From Loripinus fragilis (lineage: Eukaryota > Mollusca > Bivalvia > Lucinida > Lucinidae), in NCBI GenBank assembly GCA_964019695.1, contig OZ026515.1, positions 139,559,549 through 139,623,548 of the forward strand: 64,000 nucleotides of DNA, given 5' to 3'. The notes under the pieces are model-generated. The model was not told where the DNA came from, did no database searches, and worked only from the letters and a program-made list of their open reading frames with translations. This document shows, piece after piece, positions 1-11,700 of this stretch (position 1 is the stretch's first letter; every line of letters begins with the position of its first letter). A program made the translations under genes and the position numbers.

Positions 1-59
1 ACCACTCTTTCAGATTTTTTTCAGACACTCTGATGCGTAACCTTAAACTACGTCCAACG

Positions 60-1620
60 GTTAAGGAGGAGATGCATTTACGTGAAAATACATTATTTCA
101 CTTTTGACTTTGACCTTAGGTCAAGAAAAAACATGAAACGTTGCCCAGTATCCTCTACATCATATGACCTTTGCACCTGCAAAGTTTGAAGCATCTATGT
201 CAAACGGTTAAGGAGGTAATGCATTTACAAGGGACATCATGTATCTCCTCCTTAACTGGTATGATCGAGAAATTTCTTAGTGTTTGTTGATACGATGAGT
301 TTCTACTATTGTTTTGTTTGCCTTCAACTAAACTATCAACATAGAAACAGCAAGTCATCTTCTATTCATCCATTTTTATTTACATGTGAAAAATGCCAGG
401 GGGCACAGCTCCTGCGCACTTGAAAGTACTTTTAACTCTACACTTTACTTTTCTCCACATTCGCCAATATCAAATTTTAACATGTGTTCTCTTGGAAGGC
501 AAACTTATTCTGCAGATCTCAGATGCAATATTATGATTAACTACCCGTCAATCATACAATTTGCCTCTGAGCTAGTCTTTTAACCATTTTACTGAATTTA
601 TTTTTATTGAGGAAATACAGTTAACAGTGATCAAATTATTACATATATAATATAGATTGTGTATTTCCTTGATAAGACCTTAAAGGCTGTACACTCTTTA
701 GAGTGCTAATTTTTATCAGTGACAAAATTAAAGAAGTATTAAAATCATTAAACCAAAATTTATGTAGAAAATCCCTGTGATACTTGGCAACATTTCCTGG
801 TCAAATATTGAATTTTCTTGTAAATGCATCTCCTCCTAAACCATTTGACGGAGTAAGGTGCATAGGTCACATGACTTAGAGGGCACTGGTCAACATTTCT
901 TGTGAACTTGACCTGAAGGTCAAGGTCAAATATTGTATTTTCTTGTAAATGGATCTTCTAATCAACCGTGGGATGTAGCAATATCAAACTTCCCTAGTGC
1001 ATAGGTCACATTATGTCGAGGGTACTGGGCAACATTTCATGTGACCTTGATCCCAAGGTCAAGGTGAAATAATGTATTTTCTTGTAAACGCATCTTCTCC
1101 TTAACCATGGGATGTAGCAACATCATACCTTGTTGGTGGCTTGGTGCATAGGTCACATGATGTCGAGGGTACTAGGCAACATTTGGTGTGACCTTGACTC
1201 CCTTGACCTTGGGGTCAAGGTCAAATAATGTATTTTCTTGGTAATGCATTTCCTTAACCATTGGCCGTAGCAACTTCAAACTTTGCAGGTACATAGGTTA
1301 TATGATGTAGAGGGCAATGCTTCTTTTGACCTTGGGTCAAGGTCAAATCAAATATTTCTTGTAACTGCATTACCTCCTAAACTGTTGGACAAAGAAGCTT
1401 CAAATTTTGGAGATGCATAGGTCATTATATGTAGAGGATACTGGGCAACTTTTCATGTGAGTTCTTGGCCTTAGGTGACTAGGTCAAGGTCAAAAGTGAA
1501 ATATTTTCTTTCTTGTAAATGCATCTCCTACTTATAAACCACTGGACGTAGCAACTTCAAACTTTGCAGATGCTTTGGTTAGATCAAAAGCAGGTATTTG
1601 CGATGTTGTACCATCGACTA
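60..1620. repeat. Decayed ~120-155 bp array with AAGGTCAAA and TTTTCTTGTAAATGCATC motifs
   Basis: The motif TTCTTGTAAATGCATCTCCT recurs near 819, 941, 1081, 1230, 1356 and 1510. Blocks of TGACCTTAGGTCAAGGTCAA and CATAGGTCACATGATGT lie between copies. Near 60-250 the same motifs run in the opposite orientation. 250-815 between the two parts shows nothing I recognise. Confidence 0.75.
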
Positions 1621-1639
1621 AAGTATAGTAATTTTTGTT

Positions 1640-2110
1640 TTTTATAGAATAATTTATATTTGAACAACAGGTACTATTTTATGCTGACTTTCTCTCTGTG
1701 ATTTCAGACTTTTGATAGGGCTCATGGGCTAGGGTGGAGCTGGAGGTCAAATTCTAGGACACCTTTAAAAAACTATTCTATTTTTCTGACTTATGCAGAA
1801 ATCTTACAAACCATTTATTAGAAGGCATTCATATTTGGGCATTTGGTATCATTCATGGTAGGCTTCAACTCTGCAGCTTCAGATACTTGGATCCTTGCCC
1901 CGGGTTGGGGTTAGAGGTCAAATTCTAGGACATCTTAAGAATTTATTTATAGAATCATTTGTGCTTGAACAACTGATACTTTTTCAAGCTGACTTTCTCT
2001 CTGTAATGTCAGACCTTAGAATTTATGACCCAGGGAGGGGCTATAGGTCAAAATCTAGGACACCTTTAAAAATACTATTCTATTCTCAACTGCTTCAGAT
2101 GCATTGTTAC
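1640..2110 (+). repeat. Three degenerate units with GACTTTCTCTCTGT and TCTAGGACACCTTTAAAA
   Basis: CTGACTTTCTCTCTGT is followed by AGGTCAAATTCTAGGACA near 1685-1770, partly at 1910-1940, and near 1990-2070. It is a common decayed intergenic or intronic repeat. No gene is seen. Confidence 0.6.
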
Positions 2111-2310
2111 GTGCTAGAGCTCAAAAACTAGATCATCATAAGATTCTGGGGCAGTTTGGGGGGGGGGGGAGAAGGGAGAATTATGGTTGTGACAGTAAGA
2201 GAATCGGTCGGAGGTTGATGTGCCTCTCAGGGCACATTTTCAAGTTACAGCAATTATTTCAGTTGGGAGTTCATCCAACTCTTGATCACAAGGTATTTGG
2301 TTCAATCCTC

Positions 2311-2525
2311 ACCTAAGGCGCGGTCATAGGTCGGTTACCAGAATGAGCTAGGTGACTGCAGATCCAAGGGTTGTGAGTTTGATCGAGGCCTGGTCCCATA
2401 GTTTCGGGGAGATTGACCTTGAAATTTTCCTGGCCATTCTCCTCCCTTCTGCTGTGTCAAGAAGGGTTGTTGATAGTTACAAACGAACATATGTGCATGA
2501 AGTACTGGTTAACTGCTTCTAAAGT
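2311..2525 (+). mobile_element. tRNA-derived SINE, family 1 (with GTACTGGTTAACTGCTT tail)
   Basis: A degenerate tRNA-like head contains GCAGATCCAAGGGTTGTGAG and TTTGATCGAGGCC (B-box like). The body is GGAGATTGACC, CATTCTCCTCCCTTC and AAGAAGGGTTGTTGATAGTT. The same body occurs on the minus strand at 40541-40863 and 61950-62145. It ends about 115 nt before RNF4 exon a. Confidence 0.8.
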
Positions 2526-2640
2526 CAAAAAGATACAACTTCAAAGCAATTTTTAGCAATTATTGATTATCGTACCAAAGGAATGCAAAATATGAGAACA
2601 TCTATGCCTTGAAATTGAATGATTTACTTCAAAATTTCAG

Positions 2641-2707
2641 ACAAGAAGAAGACGCAGGTTACGAGGGAGAACAGTCCCTGTGATTGACCTCGAAAACAGT
2701 ACCAGTA
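2641..2707 (+). CDS. RNF4: RNF4 exon a: Arg-rich segment and first SIM
   Basis: This 67-nt exon lies between a CAG acceptor ending at 2640 and a strong donor GTGAGT at 2708. It opens in phase 0 and ends with one base of a Ser codon that the next exon completes. It encodes TRRRRRLRGRTVPVIDLENS followed by STS. The basic run resembles the arginine-rich motif of RNF4, and VPVIDL is a classical hydrophobic/acidic SIM. The other two frames contain stops. The following intron is about 4.2 kb and carries the LINE fragment. Confidence 0.85.
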
Positions 2708-5700
2708 GTGAGTACAAAGTTCAATATTAATTAACACAAGAACTATAACTCTGGATGGCCTGTTTTGGAGTTTTCCGGTAGGGTCGGATTGGCCCTTTGA
2801 AGCTGAAAATAGTAGAGTTTGTGATTCGATTGTGCCCCATCTGTTCCTTAAAACAGTTTTAAGACATCTTCATGAAACTTCATACACTTATGAAACATCA
2901 TTAGACAATGTGCAGAACGCAATAACTGTAACTCTGGATTGTCTATTTTTATAGTTGTGGCCCTTTAAAACTGAAAATAGTAGATTGTGTCTGCTCTATA
3001 ACTTAAACCAAACAACTGTTAATCTTATCACACTGCTGTGGTAGATTTCCATACTTAACAAATTGTCGAGTACATTTAATACAGCACTTACACGGGGGGA
3101 GCAGAGATTTTCCAACCATTCTTAAGTCGGGGCAAGGGGCCTTTTGAATATGTTAAAAATCATGTGAACCATCACAACTGGAAACCTTATGGCAGTCTCA
3201 AATACCGTTTTAAAGAACTGGATCTCCTTAATTGATTAGAAACTGTGTAGAGCTGTTACATGTTATATTGGCCTTCTTATTCTTAATCACTCCCAAAAAT
3301 GTGATTGAAAACATCAAATCTATAACATTGATATTTTTGGTAGGATTTTCATGAAATTTTCACCAAAATGTAGAACTAAGAACTTAGGTATGGGGAAGAT
3401 TTGCTGAGTTTTAACTTGGGTCCGACCCCAAACTAGGCCCAGGAAAACCCCTAGGTAGACATCAGCTCTCAAACAAATTCTAATTTTCTTTTTAAACTTA
3501 TCCATTCTGGCTCCCTCCCCTCAATTGGAATTGGACTTATATACATGCAATATTTGTTTTCATGTATTCTATTCCTAAATCATTCAAAAGCTCACATGTT
3601 CGTCCATTGCTGAAAAAGGAAAACCTTGATGCTAACACACTAAAGAACTATAGACCAGTTTCAAATTTGCCGTTTGTCTCAAAGATCCTTGAAAAAGTGG
3701 TAAGCTCACGTATAGAAGAACATTTGACTTTAAACAATCTTCATGAAGAACATCAATCTGCGTACAGAAAATTCCACTCAACTGAAACGGCATTGATTAA
3801 AGTACAGAATGACATTTTACAATCTTTAGATCAAAATGAAATCGCAGTGTTGGTTCTGCTTGATCTATCTGCTGCTTTTGACAAAATTGACCATGAGACA
3901 TTATTACACAGATTAGAACACCAATTTGGCATAGGCTACAAATCTCTTTCCTGGATGCGATCATATTTGACTGATCGTTATCAAACAGTTTGTATAGACG
4001 GAAAAATGTCTAAACCTGTTCGTATGCGATTCAGTGTTCCCCAAGGATCGGTTCTAGGGCCGAAATTTTACACAATGTACACAAAACCAGTTGGATTAAT
4101 TTGCAAAAAGTATGGACTACGTCATCATTTCTACGCAGATGACTCACAACTTTATATTTCTTTCAAACCAATTGATAACTCCAAAAGAGAAACATTACGC
4201 CGTGTCGAAATGTGTCTTTGTGAAATTCTGATCTGGATGCACACAAATATGCTGAAGTTGAACTCAGATAAAACTGAAATGATTGTATTTGCTTCAAACA
4301 AAAACGAAGTATCCAGTCAAGAAATAAAAATAAACATTGGGAACACAGAAATCAAACCATCATTAGTTGTCAGAAACCTTGGGGCAATGCTTGATAGCAA
4401 AATGGACATGGAACAACACATCAAATCTGTTTGTCGTTCATGCTACGGTCAAATTCGACAGATTGGACATATTCGGAAATTCCTGACCTGCGACGCTACT
4501 AAAATGCTCGTAAACTCTTTAGTAACATCACGAATGGACTACTGTAATGGGCTGTTGTATGGTGTGCCAATGACAACACTTAAAAAGCTACAAACTGTCC
4601 AGAACACCGCAGCACGTCTCATTTCAAAAACAGCGCGACATGACCACATATCCCCTGTTCTGAAAGATTTGCACTGGCTACCAGTACAACAAAGAATTCA
4701 ATTTAAAATCTTGACGCTTACTTTCAAGGCTCTTCACAACCTAGCACCAGAGTACATTAAAAACTTACTCCAAGTATACAAACCCGGGAGAAATCTTAGG
4801 TCACAGAGCAGCTCAATTAGGCTGGTGCTTCCAAAAAGTAGGACCATGACATATGGGGATAGATGCTTCGCCTCAGCTGCACCCAAGTTATGGAACGAAT
4901 TGCCATCGAAAATCAGAGACTGTGAAACATTAGACTCTTTCAAAAGATCTCTAAAAACTTACTTATTTACCCAGTCCCATGGTTAATAATTCAAAAATAC
5001 TATGTCATTTTTCTTCAGACAAGTAGAACATATAATATAAGACAGTGTTATTTTTTTATTCCTGATAAGACAGTGTTAGTTTTAAATTCTGCAGTGTCCT
5101 GCAGACTGATGGCCTGTGGCAGGAATGACCTTGGTAGGCCCCTGTTCCAATCAGACAGCTTCCTGACACATACTCTCAGTATTGCAAGCACTTACAATGT
5201 ACCTGAAATTTAGCTGCATATTGTGTATTTTTTTGTAACTTCTGTGATATGCTATGTTTTAGTATTTTAAGTATAATATTTTAGGCACATTACATGTATT
5301 ATTGCTATTATTGCGCATAGAATTGCTGTTTTCTTAAATGCTATTTTTATCTGTCTTAGAATATTTTTTGTCATTTTTTTTTTGTATAACGTAGATATGT
5401 ATTGTAAAGCGCTTTTGAACACTTATGAAAAGGGCGCTATATAAATGTGGTATATTATTATTATTATTATTTACAGTTTTAGTATATTAAATTTCACATC
5501 AAGTAACATCTTTTTATTCCTATATTTAGATGTCCAAGAGTGATGCTAACTGATCTCACATCATATACACATTTTCACTTTAATAATAAACTAGAATGCA
5601 TAGTCGATGGGGCGCCATCCCAAATCCCCACACTCAAGTTTTTTACCCCCCCCCCCCCCCCCAGCAAACCCAAGTCCCATCCCTGGGGCATGACTCAGGT

Positions 5701-8700
5701 CACAGGATGAAAATTCCGGTCGATATGTTGTATGTCTTTTATTTGTGAGAACACAAACAAAGTTTGATATAAAAATCTTTGAAATTGACTTCCTAAATGA
5801 AATGTCATGATATTTGACCTTTTGACCTCACCCTAAGATCACCAGTTTGACCCTAGGATAAAAATTTTACTTGCATTCTGTTCTACTCATCATCCCCGTC
5901 AATTTGATATGCAACAGAGAGTGTTCGAAAAAAAAATTGACCCCACCTGGGCACCCCATCACCCCGATATCCCATCCCTGGGGCATGACCCAGGCATCAG
6001 AACAAAAATCACGTTTGTTATTCATAATTAATGATATTTGGCCAAAACCTTTTTTGCTGTTGCATGTCTCATTCATGTGAGTAAGTCGCACGCCAAATTT
6101 GGTTGGATTTCGTCCAATGGTTAAGGGGGTATAGCATAACTGACGGACGGAGGCGATTACAATATCCCCTTCACTTTTTTTAAAAAAAGCATGGGGATAA
6201 TAAATAAAGCGCTGAACAACTCTTGACTAAGTTGGTGTATAAGGGGATATATTTTATCTTGGTAATCATAAGTCTTAAAAATGTGTGCATGTGGCTAATT
6301 TAAATGTGTACACAGTACACAAAGATTTGAAATTACAATGTGTACAGACCAATAAACAGTGTGTAATACCTTGTACTTAGTGAGCCTTCTTAATATTACC
6401 ACTGATGATTTAGGCCAGTTACTGTATTCATCTACATGTATTTATAAATGTAGCTGCATTTGATCCATACAATGCAGTAGGAGGGATGTTACTTGTAGCA
6501 GGCCTCTAATTAAGGATGCATAACTATGAATTATTTTTCTTATTTCTCAACCAAAACATATGTTGTAGGTCAAAATAACCCTGCTCAATTGCTCTTTTTA
6601 GAGCACCCAAACACTTAACTGATGCAAAAGAAAATATTCTCTTTTTAACCCTTAAAGCTCCAAGAAAAAATGCATCTGAAAATGTCGTCTGCTGAAGTCG
6701 TCTGCTGCAGAAAAGTGCCTAACATTACTGACCAATTAAGTATAGTAGCAAACAGCGTGGACCCAGAACAGACTGCTCCTATAGGAGCAGTCTGATCTGG
6801 GTCCATACTGTTTGCTACAGAGGCTTCTTAAACATTTCAGCAGGCAAGAAAAGCTGACGACTTTTGTTGCGATTGGCGCATTAAGGGTTAATGCTCAAAA
6901 ACTGTTTATCAGGACTCATGCTCTAGCTCTGGACTGTGTTTTAGGTTGTATAGACCTTACAGAGGAGGATGAGCAGATCGTAGACCTCACATCATCTTCA
7001 CAGATCTCTATAGACAGTGACAGCAGCCCTGTATTAGGAGGAAATGATACCTCAGTTGTGGTAAGATAAACACTTTTCCTCACATCATCTTCACAGATCT
7101 CTATAGACAGTGACAGTAGCCATGTATTAGGAGGAAATGATACCTCAGTTGTGGTAAGATAAACACTTTCCTCACATCATCTTCACAGATCTCTATAGAC
7201 AGTGACAGCAGCCCTGTATTAGGAGGAAATGATACCTCAGTTGTGGTAAGATAAACACTTTTCCTCACATCATCTTCAGAGATCTCTATAGACAGTGACA
7301 GCAGCCCTGTATTAGGAGGAAATGATACCTCAGTTGTGGTAAGTTAAACCTTTTCCCGCCATCCACCACAATTGTCGTCCTAATTTACTTTGGTCGCTTT
7401 TATTGCAAGTACGGAACATGAACCCTGATCAGACTGCTCCCTTAGGAGGGTTCATAGTTTTGCTTCCATGATGAAAAGTAGCCTGAAGTGCATGTGAATA
7501 TATGCTGCAGACATAAGGCCAAATAAAAATAATACCTAGGAACAAAAATTCCACTCGTCCGCTTGTAATTACGAGCAAAATCTAGAAAGGACAAGTAATT
7601 CTTCCCAAAGCACTCATCGTACAGGATGAGTGCTTTGGGAAAAATTACTCTAGGGAGTCATATTACATATTACTCCCTTATGTTCTTTATTGCATACACT
7701 TTTATAGGACAAGTGCGTGTGTTTGCAGGACGAGTGAAAATTGTCAAACGTCCTGAAGGAAAAGTGCAATATTGAAATATTTTTGTCTGCTGTACTTGTG
7801 TTTAGGGTGACCCAACCCTACCTTAATTTACTGGTGAAACCAAGATTTTTTTACAGGTTTTCTGGAAAAAAATATAATTTAAAAAAAGATGTGTGTGCGT
7901 ACCCAACCTAAAATTTTCAGACCCGTTAACCGAAACACAGTATGTTTTTATTTGGCCTAATAAATAAACACATGTTGGCAGTATGAGGGTTATAACAAAT
8001 AAATCAGCTATGCCTATTGAAATCTTTTTTATGTAGTATTCTATGTTTACAAGGCCATCCTTAAAAAATTGTTTGCTGTCACCAGGCTCATAATTTTCCA
8101 GGTAAGTTTTTTTTTTTCACTTATTTGTTAAAAGACAATCAAAAATATAAAAAATGTCTAAAATTAGAATTAATTTTTTCCCCAAAAAATGGCCATAACA
8201 CACTTTGGGTAGGTAGCATTTTGCTTGAGTGTCACTGTGTTGTGGAAGGATGGCCCAATTAAGATCAGCACAAATCAGTATGCACATGCTTTAGGTCCGA
8301 TGTATGTTTTTGTTTACTATCCTTGAATTAAGTGTTTCATCAGAAATGTTCTCATGTATATACTTACTTGAAGATTTCAAAAGGGGAAAACATTTAAATC
8401 TGAGAGATGGGGGTTTTCCTTCTTTTCCTACTTTTCCCTACTTTTTTTTGTTTTGCACTTACTTTTCTCTACGTTTTCTTGAAAATGCCCTTCTATCCCT
8501 ACTTGTTCACTTTAAAATGTCATTTGGGCTATAAAAAAATGAAATTTTTCGTTGCTCGCTTCGCTCACTCCAATGTTATAAATTAATTATTATTTTTTCT
8601 CAGGAGCAGGCAGCTAAACATCTCATATTTTTATTTCTAACCACCAATGTCTCTCTGTTATTCTAGTTATAATGTCATAGCTATTATCCTGCTTATTTAG

Positions 8701-11700
8701 TGTGTTGTTCTAACAAATTGAAATAAATATTGTACTTAGAAAGTCCTACCATCCCTACTTTTTTACACCAATAATCCCTACTTTTTCACTACTTTTTAGA
8801 AAATTTTATCCCTACTTATTTGTTGAAGGGCACTTGAAAGCCTGCCCACTAAATATTTACAACTTCAAGTTAAATTGGTCAAATGTCCTCAGACAGATTG
8901 ATATAAATCAGAGAAGCTGTTATGATCTCCCTAAATCAGCATTCTGAGGCTGACTTTCTGTGGAAAGCCAACCTCAAAATCCTGAATTCAGGAATAATCC
9001 TGAAAATTTTCACCCAAGACAGGGCCCCTGCTTAAAGCCACATCTAACAAACATTTGTTAGAATGTTGGTTCCCATATTATGTATTAATTGGTAAACAAT
9101 TTAAATTTCTTAACTTATGATTGATAACCAATTAGAACTTCACATGAAAATCACATGCAAATTACCTCCCTTTAGCTGGTAGTCTTAAAAGAGTACAATT
9201 TGTTTTAACTATTAGATCTACTTTAATTGGGACTTAGTCTTTATATAGGTGTCAAGAAAATTTGAGCCACGACATGTGATTTCCAACAATTTTGCATTTT
9301 GACAAGTGTATACTCAGAAGAGCCTGTGCAACCTCCTTTTAAGCTTAGAAACTCCAAATGATGTTCAGTCAGTAGCTTGATATTCATAGAATATTCAAGC
9401 AACTAGCAAAGGCTCTGATCGGACTATGGGTAAGCGCAGGCTGGTCTGAGCCTTTGCTGGTGGCACATACTGTCGTGCCAACCAAGAGTGACAGTGACGT
9501 TATATTTTGTTTACAATTGTTAAGTAAAACATTAACTTGTACACTCTGGTTGAGCTAACACGAATCGATAAATCACTTGTGTTTTGATCACAGGATAGGA
9601 TCAATACACAAGTGATCTATTGATTATAAGTCCCTGATAATTTTGTAAACAAAACATGATGTCACTGTCACTCTTGACTAGCAGGACAGTATAACATTGT
9701 TGGAAGTCATATGTTGCGACTCGAAGTCAAGATGTAGGAAAGGTTGATGATTTATGAGCATTCACGTGTATCAGTCACTTGTAATGGCTTCTCGCACAAC
9801 ATCCTAGCTAACAATTTTGAATATTTGCATGCACTTCTAGCAAGGGCCATTTTCTAAGGAGAATTGTTTCATTTTCACAAACCTCCAGATGAGAGTGTGT
9901 ATTTGAAAACTATTTTCTTTATTTGTCATCCAAAACATATGTTGTGAGCACCCAAAAAACATGTTTAATCTGATGGGTAAGAAAATAAATGAATTTTTAT
10001 GCTCATAAGAAAACATATGTTTTGGGTGCTCAAAAGAACCATCTCATTGGGGCAGTTCTTTCGAGTACTTAAAACATATTATGTTTTTGTTGAGAAATAA
10101 GAAAATGAAATCTTAATAATGCTCTATTATCTCTGTAAAAATGCTGTCCTCAAATTTTCTTCTTTTGTTTTTTTCAGGTTGTTGGATCTGCTTCTGGTAT
10201 GTTAACCCTTTCTATTCTGATGGATTTCCCTAGTAAATATTGGTAAAAATTAAATATGGGATTGTCCATTTTGCACATTAAGGGGCCACAGGTAGAACTA
10301 AAAAAGCAGGGGACAAAAATTCCACTCACCCCCCTCGTAATTATGAGTGGAATCTAGAAAGGACGAGTAATTCTTCCCAAAGCACTCATCCTGTAGGACG
10401 AGTGCTTTGGGAAGAATTCCTCAAGGGCGAAAAATCTTAGGCTGAAACTAGCATTGTCTGAGTATTGACTGTGAAATCTTGTTGTCAGTATATGGGATGC
10501 AGTTATGAAACTGACTGGGTAAACATCATTTGAGCAGTGATACAAGGAACTTTATAAGTCATATTACATATAACTCACTTATGTTCTTAATTGCATATGC
10601 TTTTAAAGGAGAAGTACATGTGTTTGCAAGACAAGTGAAAATTGTAAATTACTTATCCTGCACTTGTAGTGCAATATTGAAATATTTTTGTCCCCTGAAA
10701 ACTATGATGTATTTCTGTCCCTGAAGGTTGTTTTAATCTTATCAAACAGTGCAGACCCTGATGAAATGCAGCATTATGCTGCATTTCATCTGGGTCTTCA
10801 CTGTTTGCCAAATTACGCATTTAGGGGGTTTAAAATATACAAAGGATTTATGAGTGCTAAATAACAGTTGTTGCCTTGGGACCTGGTCAACAATTTTAGG
10901 ATTTGATGGGTGGGAGTTTTGGTCACAGTGAATAAGGATCAATCAGACAACACTTGACATTTGCAAGTTGCCAACTTATATGATAAGAGTAAAGTCACTC
11001 TTAACCCTTAAAACGCCAATCACGACTGCAGCAGACGACAAATTTTGCGAAATCTTTCCTAATTTTTGAAAAAAATAATGTATGATAATTGATGAGAATT
11101 ATCTGCAAGCAGACAATTCTCATGAAATATCATGCCCTATTGGTTATTTTTGAAAAACAACAAAATTTGAAATTGTCATCTGCTGCAAAATGTAGGTGGC
11201 GCTTTAAGGGTTAAAACATACACATCTGATTTTCCACTTAGTATTGATCTATATGTAAAGAGACCCACATAACGAATACCAGCTATTAGGCAAATTATAT
11301 TTTTATTGCAAAAATGCTATTATGGCTGGAATCACAGTCCTCATCAGTTGTAATTTTTCAGCTTTATTTTGCTGCTTTACAGCAAAGGACAGGTCTCAAC
11401 ATTAAACAATAAATAAGTTAAAATCTTCTTGAAAGCAAATTTATTTGCTATTCTGTGGGAAAATTTTATTTTTAAGAACTAAGAAAATAATTTGGAATTA
11501 CTCCCTCTCATCTAGGGCTACTAGAAACTTAGAAAATTGGGCCTTGACGCGAAAAAACATGTCTTCGGGGGTCTCCAACAAAGCGAGCCTCAAACCATTC
11601 TCCTCAGCTATAGAGACTAGCTAGAAAATTGAAAAATTGCTTGTAGCAAGTTTAGATATGATACTTTCCAATAAACAAATAACAAAGGCACTGATCAGAC

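Larger units (their letters stand above)
7004..7338 (+). repeat. Four-copy tandem duplication (92-93 bp) of the SIM exon end
   Basis: Copies start at 7004, 7097, 7189 and 7282, giving periods of 93, 92 and 93 bp. Each unit holds 57 bp of exon plus about 35 bp made of the donor start and a short stretch ending in a CAG-like acceptor. In copy 1 that upstream stretch is itself coding (DLTSSSQ), so the duplication turned coding sequence into acceptor-like sequence. The copies are almost identical, so the event is recent or has been homogenised. Confidence 0.93.

Noticed and set aside
7061..7281. Ordinary introns of 35-36 nt between the SIM exon copies
   Set aside because: Below the usual minimum for metazoan spliceosomal introns. 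The borders are better explained by tandem duplication.
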